Part shown: piece by piece, positions 8,060 through 15,117 of the stretch | Numbering within the stretch: position 1 is the stretch's first letter | Layout of the letters: each line of letters opens with the position of its first letter | Origin: Bacteroidales bacterium UBA5515 | Lineage (GTDB): Bacteria; Bacteroidota; Bacteroidia; Bacteroidales; P3 | Assembly: GCA_002423895.1 (NCBI GenBank) | Contig: DIOL01000006.1 | Location: 1-25,987 of the forward strand | Direction: 5' to 3' | DNA length: 25,987 nt | Program-made: the position numbers and the translations under genes | Notes under the pieces: generated by a model | What the model saw: the letters and a program-made list of their open reading frames with translations, nothing else | Told to the model about the DNA's origin: nothing | The model's database searches: none

Positions 8060-8512
8060 TTATTTAGTAATTCTTTCAGATTTAAAGTTTCCATTAATAT
8101 CAAATTCCAAAACTTTTCTTTCTTTCTTTTTGGTAACAATTGAAGCATTGTAAGTTTTTACATTTCTTGAATCAACAATTGAAACCTCACTTATTTTTGA
8201 TTTAGGATATGTACTATTTATGTATTCAGTAATTTGAGAAGGAACATATTCAAAAGGAATAATCCAACAAGTTTCAGTACTTGCTTTTGTATATTTGATT
8301 CTCATTTGATTGCCATTATCAACAAAATTGGCATTGTAGGAATTAGAATCCACCATTTCCCAAGTTCTCTTTTCAATGTTAGGTCTTTGTTTTTTCAGAT
8401 CATTAACATAACGTTCTGGAACATCACGTTCATTAACCATTTTATTTCCTTTCATTGTAGCACAAGAAAAAACTACTACAGAACACAAAACTAATAGAAA
8501 AATCTTTTTCAT
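8060..8512 (-). CDS. Small lipoprotein with PepSY-like domain
   Basis: 150 residues. MKKIFLLVLCSVVVFSC is a lipoprotein signal with lipobox VFSC, so the mature protein is probably anchored in the envelope by a lipidated Cys. The body has the pattern of PepSY-like (BLIP-like) proteins of Bacteroidetes: a TWEMVDSNSYNANFVDNG strand pair, a helix with VPSQITEYINSTYP, then VSIVDSRNVKTYNASI and VLEFDINGNF. Such proteins are periplasmic and of unknown role. ATG 8512 is chosen over 8557 because the -7 box at 8555-8562 covers the upstream codon. Confidence 0.78.
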   Translation of the reverse strand: MKKIFLLVLCSVVVFSCATMKGNKMVNERDVPERYVNDLKKQRPNIEKRTWEMVDSNSYNANFVDNGNQMRIKYTKASTETCWIIPFEYVPSQITEYINSTYPKSKISEVSIVDSRNVKTYNASIVTKKKERKVLEFDINGNFKSERITK

Positions 8513-8554
8513 TTTATAAGTATTTATTTTGTTAAAAAAACTCTTTACAATTGG

Positions 8555-8562
8555 CAAAGATA
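8555..8562 (-). promoter_or_regulatory. -7 box of the PepSY-like lipoprotein gene
   Basis: Minus-strand TATCTTTG (complement of 8555-8562) followed by CC. It predicts a start near 8548 and a ~36-nt leader to ATG 8512. No -33 TTTG at 19 nt. Confidence 0.6.
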
Positions 8563-8602
8563 CAAAATAAGAAAATAGAAAGGCTTTGTTTTTCCCTAAA
8601 AT

Positions 8603-9034
8603 TTAATCTCTTTTTGCTTTTTTGGAAATCAAATAATCAATAGAGAACTTTCCAGCGCCCATATATAGGATAAAAGTAAACAATCCAAGATATAAAACAG
8701 CCATTTCCTTTACAGCAAAAGGATCATTTGCATGAGCAACAAAGGCAGCAATTATCATAGAGAATATTATAGGAATTGAAGAAAGACGAGTAAAAAGTCC
8801 TAAAATAATTAAAATAGAACATCCAAACTCTGCCATAATAAGCAAAATCAAATTCCACTCACCTCCTATTCCCAATATATCGGGGAATTGAGTAGAAAGA
8901 GTTTCAAAACTACTTATCTTTGCAAAACCATGAGTTAACATCAATACACTAATAAAGACTCTAAACAATAAAAGTCCAATACCAATTTTATTATCATCAG
9001 ATATATTTCCAATTAAGGCTTTAATAAATTTCAT
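8603..9034 (-). CDS. DoxX-family integral membrane protein
   Basis: 143 residues with four hydrophobic segments: GLLLFRVFISVLMLTHG at about 20-36, the ILLIMAEFGCSILIILGLF region, SIPIIFSMIIAAFVAH and LYLGLFTFILYMG. The order R-x-F-x-G-HG-K, then GLFTRLSS and a C-terminal K-rich tail is typical of DoxX/YphA-type inner-membrane proteins, some linked to redox or thiol metabolism; the role here is unknown. ATG 9034 starts the conserved region; an in-frame ATG at 9115 would add 27 residues that do not fit the family. A near-consensus box (TGCTTTTG, complement of 9081-9088) lies upstream. Confidence 0.85.
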   Translation of the reverse strand: MKFIKALIGNISDDNKIGIGLLLFRVFISVLMLTHGFAKISSFETLSTQFPDILGIGGEWNLILLIMAEFGCSILIILGLFTRLSSIPIIFSMIIAAFVAHANDPFAVKEMAVLYLGLFTFILYMGAGKFSIDYLISKKAKRD

Positions 9035-9206
9035 ATTCAATAATTTTTTAGTTATTAATTCTATTAATTTCCATTGAGCACAAAAGCACAATAGAAGAGT
9101 AAATTTATTTATCAATAAATTATATTATAATAACGCACTATACGGACATTTTATTTCCCAACGACAATATTTTCAATAATATTTTATATATAAGTAAAGA
9201 CAAATC

Positions 9207-10241
9207 CTACCTTACAACCAATCTCTTAGTTATTTTTCCTTTCTCAGTAATTAAGTTTACAAGATAATTACCCTTAGCAAGAGAGCTTATATCTATTATG
9301 GTTTCTTTTTTGTTTAGTGTTATTGCCAATGCTTTCTTCCCTAAGGCATCGTAAAACTCTATTTCTTTTATTATTTCTTGACTTTCTATATTTAATTTAT
9401 TTTCTGCTGGATTTGGATAAAGTTTTATTATATTATCAATACTTATTTCTTCTGGCAAACTTAAACTATCTGCTCTTACAACTTTAAGTATAGGAAGAAA
9501 TTCTATAAATGCTTTCTGGAATATTTTATAAACTGGGTCATCAGCAAATCTCACCCATTGATTATCTTTCTTTAACCAAGGACTTTCTTCAAATCTACAT
9601 GCAATTAATGTATCTGTTACTGTTGCCCAAGGATCTGGATTATGAAAATCTAATCCTACAAAAATTGTATCCCATGGTAAATAGCGAGAACGATATAAAT
9701 TTTCCAAACAACCTGCTGAATCATATAAAGACCATGTTATTGGATATTCTGTACTAATTATATTAAATTGAAAAGATGGTATATCAACTGCCAAATAAAA
9801 ATCTTTTATATTAATTGGACTTCCAAATAAATATCTTCTATATCCATTTGAATCAGGAGTATTTAATACAAGAGCGGCTGAACCTAATTCGTTAAAACTT
9901 GAATCCATTAAACGAAAAAATATACCCCCATGCGAAACATTATTTACTTTGGTTGCTATACCTATTACTGTAACTATTGAATCTAAATGATAGGGCTGTG
10001 CAATACCTTGTATCCCATATTGATTACTTCCTGCAACATCACCTTGTATTTGGCATGGATATTGCCAAAATGGATAACAACTATCACAATACCTTGCTTT
10101 ATCATTACAATATTCAATACTCAAGCCCATTGCACATTCACTTAAATCATAAGGGTGAAATACAACTTTATCATATTGTGTTTGTGCATTTACTTTTAAA
10201 AATGCAAAAACAAGTACTAAAGCAAAGAATAACTTTTTCAT
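9207..10241 (-). CDS. Secreted protein with type IX secretion (T9SS type A) sorting domain
   Basis: 344 residues. The signal peptide MKKLFFALVLVFAFLKVNAQ is followed by a Cys-rich segment (residues about 36-64; CAMG, YCNDKARYCDSCYP, YPCQ), then a beta-rich region of about 200 residues that I do not recognise. Residues 266-344 form a Por secretion-system tail: IIKLYPNPAENKLNI, FYDALGKKAL, DISSLAKGNYLVNL and a terminal KRLVVR. This tail directs export across the outer membrane and attachment to the surface. The gene's promoter region is copy 1 of a 243-bp duplication, and the -7 box there is mutated (TACTTTTT), so expression may be weak or rely on another promoter. Confidence 0.82.
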   Translation of the reverse strand: MKKLFFALVLVFAFLKVNAQTQYDKVVFHPYDLSECAMGLSIEYCNDKARYCDSCYPFWQYPCQIQGDVAGSNQYGIQGIAQPYHLDSIVTVIGIATKVNNVSHGGIFFRLMDSSFNELGSAALVLNTPDSNGYRRYLFGSPINIKDFYLAVDIPSFQFNIISTEYPITWSLYDSAGCLENLYRSRYLPWDTIFVGLDFHNPDPWATVTDTLIACRFEESPWLKKDNQWVRFADDPVYKIFQKAFIEFLPILKVVRADSLSLPEEISIDNIIKLYPNPAENKLNIESQEIIKEIEFYDALGKKALAITLNKKETIIDISSLAKGNYLVNLITEKGKITKRLVVR

Positions 10242-10463
10242 ATTAATTGGCTCTTATTTTATACTATTAACACTCAATTTTTATAAAAAGTAACCAAAAA
10301 AAATAATTATTTATACTTATTCAACATCTGATTAATCTCTTTTCATTTTTATTCCTTTTATTTTAAACGCCATAATAAAAAAGGAATTCAAATCTAAAAT
10401 GATTAATAATCAAATTATTTTTTTGCTAAATAAGGAAAAAATCTTCTTAGATGAAGAATAAAT
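10221..10463. repeat. 243-bp direct repeat, copy 1
   Basis: This stretch matches 11531-11775 in the same orientation with only scattered substitutions and small indels; by eye it is around 90% identical. It includes the first codons of the secreted protein gene (MKKLFFA), its leader, the promoter region and the TAAATAAGGAAAAAATC left flank of element C. It ends about where the gene at 10465 stops. The -7 position reads TACTTTTT rather than TACTTTTG. Confidence 0.85.
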
Positions 10464-10477
10464 TTTATTCTTCATCT
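10449..10477 (-). terminator. Perfect inverted repeat spanning a stop codon
   Basis: AGATGAAGAATAAA (10449-10462) and TTTATTCTTCATCT (10464-10477) pair as a 14-bp stem around a single base. The right arm is the last codons and stop (GAT GAA GAA TAA) of the gene at 10465, so the hairpin overlaps the end of the coding region. On the minus strand it is followed after about 8 nt by a T-run, so it could be a terminator; an unusually small loop makes cruciform DNA or a recombination scar also possible. Confidence 0.55.
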
Positions 10478-11457
10478 TGAAGGATTTGCAAACTCATCGC
10501 ATTTATAAATTTAAAATAAGATGTTTTCTCCAATTCATTCTTAAATGTAAATTCCATATTCTTTCTCTCATATTCAAGTTTTTTCAGATAATCCTCGTAG
10601 GAACACAAGTATATTTTCTTTCTCTCCTTATTAAGTTTTCTACGATCTTTTGTATAATCAGGAATAGATGCCCTTATATCATTATTTTTATTTTTTAAGA
10701 GTTTAGTGTCTGTTCCATATCTTATTTCTGACCATGAACCATTAAAACTATACTGGTTAAAATCACATAGTACTGCATAATACTCAGGTCTTAATTTCCC
10801 TTGAATTACTTTCTCTTTGAAATTTAAATTTACTGGATTTTTTATATTATCTGCTGTGCGTGAGTAATGCCACAATATAAGCCAACAATAAGAATCTTGA
10901 AAAGGACAATTTCTGTTATTGCCTATTATATTCTCATCTATAAATACATGATTATTATTCATATAATCTACAAGACATTTCATATTTATACTATCAATAT
11001 TAAATAAATCATTGCCAGTATGACTTCCTTTTCTAACGGTTTGGTCTTCTTTTACCAAAGAGTCTATTAATTTAACAAACATAGTATCTATTTTTGGTTT
11101 AATATTGGAGTTTTCAAATAAATATTGCAGATAAGGAGAAAGCTTAAAACGATCATTGGTGTATGCTATGTATTTATATTTTCTTTCAACAAACTTAGGA
11201 TAACACATTTGTAATGCAAGAGTATCATTAGCATACAATCCTGCCAAAAGAAAATTATGAATATCCTTCCCAAAAGGTTCGTTAAGATATTTAAATGCTT
11301 TCTTATAATACTCACATGCTCCTTGATAATTACTATCTATGATAGCAAGTTCTGCTTTATTTACATTATTAAAATATTTTCGAGGGTTTTCTTTTTGCGT
11401 ATAACCAAGAAGTGAAAGAAAACAGAATAAGAACACTAAACTTAATCTTTTGAACAT
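10465..11457 (-). CDS. Exported protein of unknown function
   Basis: 330 residues. MFKRLSLVFLFCFLSLLGYTQ is a signal peptide. The region 28-75 (FNNVNKAELAIIDSNYQGACEYYKKAF) looks like a TPR-type helix pair, and similar N-terminal segments occur in other Bacteroidetes exported proteins. The rest is Asn/Lys/Tyr-rich and mostly helical, with a charged segment RRKLNKERKKIYLC and a C-terminal amphipathic helix. No sorting tail or membrane segment follows, so the periplasm is the likely site. I do not recognise a family. The gene is bracketed by the two copies of the 243-bp direct repeat, and its stop codon lies in a perfect inverted repeat. It is probably transcribed from the canonical box in copy 2 (11596-11603). 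Confidence 0.75.
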   Translation of the reverse strand: MFKRLSLVFLFCFLSLLGYTQKENPRKYFNNVNKAELAIIDSNYQGACEYYKKAFKYLNEPFGKDIHNFLLAGLYANDTLALQMCYPKFVERKYKYIAYTNDRFKLSPYLQYLFENSNIKPKIDTMFVKLIDSLVKEDQTVRKGSHTGNDLFNIDSINMKCLVDYMNNNHVFIDENIIGNNRNCPFQDSYCWLILWHYSRTADNIKNPVNLNFKEKVIQGKLRPEYYAVLCDFNQYSFNGSWSEIRYGTDTKLLKNKNNDIRASIPDYTKDRRKLNKERKKIYLCSYEDYLKKLEYERKNMEFTFKNELEKTSYFKFINAMSLQILQDEE

Positions 11458-11513
11458 AATAAAATTATTAAATTAACTGTATAAATTAGTACTATAAAAG
11501 TGTAACTTTGTTT

Positions 11514-11552
11514 TTACATTTCAAATAAAAAGCAAAAAAATACCTTTTTCAT
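11514..11552 (-). pseudogene. Decapitated 5' end of a duplicated signal-peptide gene
   Basis: The minus strand reads MKKVFFCFLFEM then a stop. The first codons align with MKKLFFA of the gene at 9207-10241, because they belong to the duplicated segment; homology breaks after about 7 codons and the frame closes at once. It lies 56 nt upstream of the gene starting at 11457 and downstream of an intact promoter, so it might be translated as a 12-residue leader peptide. Relic status is the simpler reading. Confidence 0.55.
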
Positions 11553-11775
11553 ATTAATTGGCTCTTATTTTATACTATTAACACTCAATTTTTAACAAAA
11601 GTAACCAAAAAAAATAATTATTTATACTTATTCAACATCTGATTAATTTCTTTTCTTCTTTATTCCTTTTATTTTAAACACTATTAGAGAAAAGGAATTC
11701 AAATCTAGAATAATTAATAATCAAATTATTTTTTTGCTAAATAAGGAATAAATCTTTTTAAATCAAGAATAAATA
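11531..11775. repeat. 243-bp direct repeat, copy 2
   Basis: Counterpart of 10221-10463, about 1.3 kb away in the same orientation. It carries the MKK start codons, the leader AAGAGCCAATTAATATG (minus strand), the promoter with a canonical box and the AT-rich sequence up to TAAATAAGGAATAAATC, where it runs into the left flank of element C. Confidence 0.85.
11596..11603 (-). promoter_or_regulatory. Intact -7 box in repeat copy 2
   Basis: Minus-strand TACTTTTG (complement of 11596-11603) fits TAnnTTTG; the aligned site in copy 1 (10285-10292) reads TACTTTTT. It would start transcription near 11589, through the 12-codon frame and into the gene at 11457. No -33 TTTG at 19 nt. Confidence 0.5.
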
Positions 11776-11966
11776 TCTTTATATCAAGAATAAATTTTGC
11801 AAGGTGGCAGGATGTTGATTGTATCCTGGCAGGATACACTATGTAAGGTGGCAGGATACATGTTGCAAGGTGGCAGGTTGCAAATAATATGGAGGCATAT
11901 TACAAGATTTTTACCTTATCTTTTTAAATTATAATAAGGGTTTGATACATTTATATCAGATAAAAA
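11738..11966. repeat. Dispersed intergenic element, copy C (GGTGGCA array with conserved flanks)
   Basis: The left part has GAATAAAT at 11746, 11767 and 11788 (exactly 21 bp apart). The core has GGTGGCAGGAT-like units at 11803, 11825 (CCTGGCAG), 11847, 11869 and 11891 (GGAGGCAT), exactly 22 bp apart. The right part starts ACCTTATCTTTTT and has CCTTAT/ATAAGG arms (11914-11919 and 11934-11939), then TTTG and TATATCAGATAAAA. The layout matches copy B at 5406-5611 with one extra core unit. It lies between the gene at 10465-11457 and the TSUP permease; 11967-12171 beyond it is AT-rich with nothing I can support. Confidence 0.8.
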
Positions 11967-12171
11967 TAATTTTATAAGTAGATTTTTCTACAATAAATCA
12001 AAAATCTAATCTCAAATTATGTTGAAAATTTATACTAAATATATTCTTTTTGAAGCCTTTTATATGCTTAAAGATATTAAAATGCTTATGGATTGTATTT
12101 TTCTAAAATAAGAATTATTGATTTTTTAACTTACGGAGTGAAGAATTAAACTTCCTTTTCTTCTCTAAATG

Positions 12172-12963
12172 TTATTTTGCACTAAGAATTTGATTGAAGA
12201 ATGGTTTTGGGTCTATTACTCCAAAAAGGTTAAGGGCGGTTAGGATGATGACTACTATTATTACCCAACGAACAAAATTTGCTCCTTTTTTCAGGGCGAA
12301 CTTTGTTGCAATCCAAGAGCCTATAACTCCTCCAATTGCATGCAGAAGTCCATAAGACCAATATATTTTGCTATCGAGCATAAAAATAGCAATTGCAACA
12401 ATGGTGTAAAGAAACATTACTGTAACTTTTATGGCTGATGTTTTTATCAGGTCGTAGCCAAGCATCATTGATGAAGCCAAGATTAAGAAATAGCCTGTTC
12501 CAACTTGAATAAATCCTCCATAAACTCCAATTGCAAAAAAAACCAAATAGTTCAAAAAGGTTAAAGGTTTTTCTGTCTTTTGGGGATTATCTTCAAACAA
12601 TAGTTTTGGTTTGTAGAACATAAAAACAATCATTATTAAGAGGATTGTTCCCATAAAATATGGAAAAAGATTTTGTTCTATAAGGCTTGCAAAAACAGAT
12701 CCAACAATTGCTCCAATTATTGTTGGTATTGCCAATTGCATTATTCTTCGAGTTTCAATTAGTTTCTGTTGCCTAAAAAGAAGACTTGCGCTAAAGGATT
12801 GGATTAAAACCTGCACTCTGTTTGTTGCATTGGCAGCATTTGCTGGCATTCCCAAAGCTAAAAAAAGTGCAATTGAGATTACTGTTCCTCCTGCTGAAAG
12901 GGTATTGATAAACCCTACAAAGAGTCCAGATATTACAAGAATTAGTATTAGTGTTATGCTCAT
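12172..12963 (-). CDS. TSUP (TauE/SafE)-family permease
   Basis: 263 residues, an inner-membrane protein with about eight hydrophobic segments. The first segment (ILILVISGLFVGFINTLSAGG) has the GxxxGxxxTLxGxGG-like start motif of the family, and a second copy (FFAIGVYGGFIQVGTGYFLIL) opens the second half, the internal duplication expected of TauE/SafE transporters. Members move sulfite, sulfoacetate or other anions; the substrate here cannot be told. ATG 12963 is chosen over 12981 because the upstream codon lies in the -7 box. Confidence 0.88.
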   Translation of the reverse strand: MSITLILILVISGLFVGFINTLSAGGTVISIALFLALGMPANAANATNRVQVLIQSFSASLLFRQQKLIETRRIMQLAIPTIIGAIVGSVFASLIEQNLFPYFMGTILLIMIVFMFYKPKLLFEDNPQKTEKPLTFLNYLVFFAIGVYGGFIQVGTGYFLILASSMMLGYDLIKTSAIKVTVMFLYTIVAIAIFMLDSKIYWSYGLLHAIGGVIGSWIATKFALKKGANFVRWVIIVVIILTALNLFGVIDPKPFFNQILSAK

Positions 12964-12978
12964 AGTGTATTCTATTTG

Positions 12979-12986
12979 CAAAAATA
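12979..12986 (-). promoter_or_regulatory. -7 box of the TSUP permease
   Basis: Minus-strand TATTTTTG (complement of 12979-12986) followed by CAAATAG. It predicts a start near 12972 and a very short leader to ATG 12963. Confidence 0.6.
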
Positions 12987-13068
12987 CATCTTAATTCTCA
13001 ATTAAAGGTTAATATTTTGGATGTTATTAGTTGAAAAATGACAGGTATTTCTAACATTAACAAAAAAA

Positions 13069-13102
13069 TAAATCCTTATTCTTTTTATTGAATAAGGATT
13101 TA
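13069..13102 (-). terminator. Rho-independent terminator after the Spy-like gene
   Basis: TAAATCCTTATTC (13069-13081) and GAATAAGGATTTA (13090-13102) form a perfect 13-bp stem with an 8-nt loop. On the minus strand a run of seven T follows directly. It lies 18 nt past the stop of the gene ending at 13121 and closes the sigma-factor gene series. Confidence 0.88.
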
Positions 13103-13120
13103 ATGATTTAAACCTAAGTT

Positions 13121-13684
13121 TTAAAAGTTTGTTTTAACTATTTTTCTTCTGCCTTTTTTGTCTTTATCTTTCAAGTTTACTTTCATCACTTTTGTAACAA
13201 ATCTTTTCTCTACTTGAAAAAGCATATTAACTTTTTGCACTGGAATTACCTTTTTCATTTCACTGAAGTATTTTTCTTCTAAAGCCAAAACTTCTTTTTG
13301 CACTTGGAAATGATTAGTGAACATTTCTTCCGCTTGAGAGTTGCTCATATTTAGAAAATCTGGTCTTTGAGGAAATCCATCTTCAGTTGTGTCTTTTGGT
13401 TTATTCTTATCCCTAATTGCCATAAGTTCCTGTTCATACTTGTCGTATATTGGCCAAAAATCCTTTGCTTCCTGTTCAGTTAGCTGAAGTTCTCTGGTTA
13501 TGTAACCAACTTTCATTGGTTTTAACTTTTTATGCAAGTTTCTTGCACCATGATACTGACAAACTGAGTCTGGAGCTCCTTTTTCTCTATGGCGGTCATT
13601 GCGGTGGTTTTGTGCATTTAGTGTTGGCACCAACATAAGCATTCCTAATAATAGTAAGGTGCTTCTTCTGATTTTTGTTTTCAT
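13121..13684 (-). CDS. Spy/CpxP-like periplasmic protein
   Basis: 187 residues. A signal peptide (to about residue 24, PTLNAQ) is followed by a basic, His-rich segment and then a long helical domain. The helical domain contains ITRELQLTEQEAKDFWPIYDKY, the LTxxQ/E-type repeat motif of Spy/CpxP proteins, EEMFTNHFQVQKEVLALEEKYFSEM and a Lys-rich C-terminus. In E. coli this family senses or chaperones misfolded envelope proteins; in Bacteroidetes such genes commonly follow an ECF sigma and a membrane protein, as here. Its ATG overlaps the stop of the preceding gene (ATGA), so translation is probably coupled. It is likely the output or feedback sensor of that sigma factor (inference). Confidence 0.8.
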   Translation of the reverse strand: MKTKIRRSTLLLLGMLMLVPTLNAQNHRNDRHREKGAPDSVCQYHGARNLHKKLKPMKVGYITRELQLTEQEAKDFWPIYDKYEQELMAIRDKNKPKDTTEDGFPQRPDFLNMSNSQAEEMFTNHFQVQKEVLALEEKYFSEMKKVIPVQKVNMLFQVEKRFVTKVMKVNLKDKDKKGRRKIVKTNF

Positions 13685-14157
13685 AATTTTACATCATTAT
13701 AAGTTAAGTAATCTGTTAGAACATCATCATTCAAATAATATTCTAAGTATTCTAATTCATTTTCGTTTAATTCTAATTTGTTTTCTTTTAGTTCTTTTTC
13801 TTGTCCTTTAGACTCTTGTTTTTTAACTTCTGTGGGATTAGCGATAGTTTCTACTTTTGTTTCATTTTGTGCAATTTCCTCTATTTTGGAGAGAATACCT
13901 ATTGAATCTGAGTTTTTATTCATTATAGTTGTGGCATATTGTTCTTGAGGTTTATTTGCTTTATGTGGAATATTCCACCATAGTGTTCCTCCAATTGCTA
14001 AGAAAAGCAGAATTACGGCTGCATATCGTAGCATTTGCTTTGGCTGAAAGAAAATAAATTTCTTCTTTGGAACTGAATTAACTTTTGAAAGTATATCCTT
14101 TTCCAAACTATCAAAATAGTTTTCTGGCACCTTAAATGGATTATTCCTTGTTTTCAT
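13681..14157 (-). CDS. Single-pass membrane protein, presumed anti-sigma factor
   Basis: 158 residues. The cytoplasmic N-terminus starts with NPFKVPENYFDSLEKDILSKV, a motif recurring in Bacteroidetes membrane proteins encoded after ECF sigma factors. One transmembrane segment (about 45-62, AAVILLFLAIGGTLWW) is followed by a periplasmic Lys/Glu/Asn-rich linker and a C-terminal acidic segment LEYLEYYLNDDVLTDYLTY. It lacks the Cys/His zinc motif of ZAS anti-sigma domains. The anti-sigma role is inferred from topology and position between the sigma gene (45 nt upstream) and the Spy-like gene (4-bp overlap). Confidence 0.7.
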   Translation of the reverse strand: MKTRNNPFKVPENYFDSLEKDILSKVNSVPKKKFIFFQPKQMLRYAAVILLFLAIGGTLWWNIPHKANKPQEQYATTIMNKNSDSIGILSKIEEIAQNETKVETIANPTEVKKQESKGQEKELKENKLELNENELEYLEYYLNDDVLTDYLTYNDVKL

Positions 14158-14202
14158 TTAATTATTAGGTTTGATTATTAGACTGTTTTTTTTGCAAAAG
14201 GT

Positions 14203-14769
14203 TTAATTGGGAAATGAAAATTTATCTTTTTCATCATCTAAAAGCATATCTTGAACCTTTTTTACAGCAAAGTGATAGGTTGATTTCAAAGTACTTTGAG
14301 TTGTATTTAAAACTTCTTCCATTTCTTTGAATGGCATATCATCATAATAGCGAAGATTAAAAACCATTCTTTGTTTTTCGGGAAGAGATAAAATTGCTTT
14401 TTGGAGTTTTAATTCAATATCACTACTGTCAAAATATTTATCTGACTTAAGATTATCCAACATTGAATCTTCAAGAGATTTAATGTTGGATTTATATCTT
14501 TGACTTTTTGATTGAAGAAAATTAAGTGTGTGATTGAGTGATATTCTATATATCCAAGTTGATAGAGAAGATTCTTTATTGAAACTATCTATATTTTGGA
14601 ATATCTTAATAAATATCTCTTGAGTTAGGTCATTGGCATCCTCATGGGAAAGCACCATATGACGAACCTGCCAATAGATTCTTTCTTTATAGTTTTTCAC
14701 TAAAAGAGAAAAGCCTTTTTCTCGAGTTTTATCCTTTAGTAGTAGTGAAAGCAATTCATTATCTGTCAT
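14203..14769 (-). CDS. ECF (sigma-70 family group 4) RNA polymerase sigma factor
   Basis: 188 residues. Sigma region 2 spans about 20-90 (FSLLVKNYKERIYWQVRHMV, DANDLTQEIFIKIFQNIDSF, STWIYRISLNHTLNFL), the -10 binding and core-contact helices. Sigma region 4 spans about 125-178 (LPEKQRMVFNLRYYDDMPFKEM, then the helix-turn-helix VLNTTQSTLKSTYHFAVKKV). Region 3 is missing, as expected of ECF factors. It is followed by the presumed anti-sigma and Spy-like genes, giving a probable envelope-stress regulon. No TAnnTTTG box lies in the 48 nt upstream, so it may be co-transcribed with rimO and the TPR gene or use its own autoregulated promoter. Confidence 0.92.
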   Translation of the reverse strand: MTDNELLSLLLKDKTREKGFSLLVKNYKERIYWQVRHMVLSHEDANDLTQEIFIKIFQNIDSFNKESSLSTWIYRISLNHTLNFLQSKSQRYKSNIKSLEDSMLDNLKSDKYFDSSDIELKLQKAILSLPEKQRMVFNLRYYDDMPFKEMEEVLNTTQSTLKSTYHFAVKKVQDMLLDDEKDKFSFPN

Positions 14770-14817
14770 CAGCTTTTCTTTTTTATCTTTTCTTAGACAG
14801 ATTATCTAAATAAAGGT

Positions 14818-15105
14818 TTAATGATTATACATATCCGTATTGAAGAAATTTAGAATTTCAATACACATATCTCTTGCATCTTTTGCTGGTGAAGAAGGAT
14901 TTATTTCAATTGCTTGTGAATAGTTATTAATGGCGTTTTTCCAGTCTTGCTGTTTTCTAAAAACATTTCCTCTCAAATAGTATGCAGTGTCTTGATTGGC
15001 GTCTTGAGCAATTATTTCATCTATTTCCTTCATAGCTTGCTCTAAATTTTCTTCACTAATCAAAGTTCTAATATGATTATATCTTTCTTCCATATCTATT
15101 TTCAA
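14818..15105 (-). CDS. Small TPR protein
   Basis: 95 residues with tetratricopeptide repeats: AYYLRGNVFRKQQDWKNAINNYSQAIEINPSS is a textbook unit, preceded by a more degenerate helix pair (ERYNHIRTLISEENLEQAMKEIDEII). There is no signal peptide, so it is cytoplasmic. It starts 12 nt after the rimO stop and is probably translated from the same mRNA. ATG 15093 is an alternative start. TPRs bind proteins; the partner is unknown. Confidence 0.82.
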   Translation of the reverse strand: MKIDMEERYNHIRTLISEENLEQAMKEIDEIIAQDANQDTAYYLRGNVFRKQQDWKNAINNYSQAIEINPSSPAKDARDMCIEILNFFNTDMYNH

Positions 15106-15117
15106 TTGTTTTAATAA

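Noticed and set aside
8042..8075. Terminator between the convergent genes ending at 8053 and 8060
   Set aside because: Only the short direct repeat TCTCTTATTTA is visible; no stem of useful length.
9160..9185. AATATT-AATATT hairpin after the secreted-protein gene at 9207
   Set aside because: A 6-bp A/T stem of self-complementary words is too weak to call a terminator.
10221..11775. Direct repeats as ends of an insertion sequence or composite transposon
   Set aside because: There is no transposase, no terminal inverted repeats and the repeat contains ordinary leader and coding-start sequence; a segmental duplication explains it better.
12018..12110. 30-codon reading frame MLKIYTKYILFEAF... 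in the spacer after element C
   Set aside because: No promoter box, no recognisable family and AT-rich composition that easily yields such frames; left out as unsupported.
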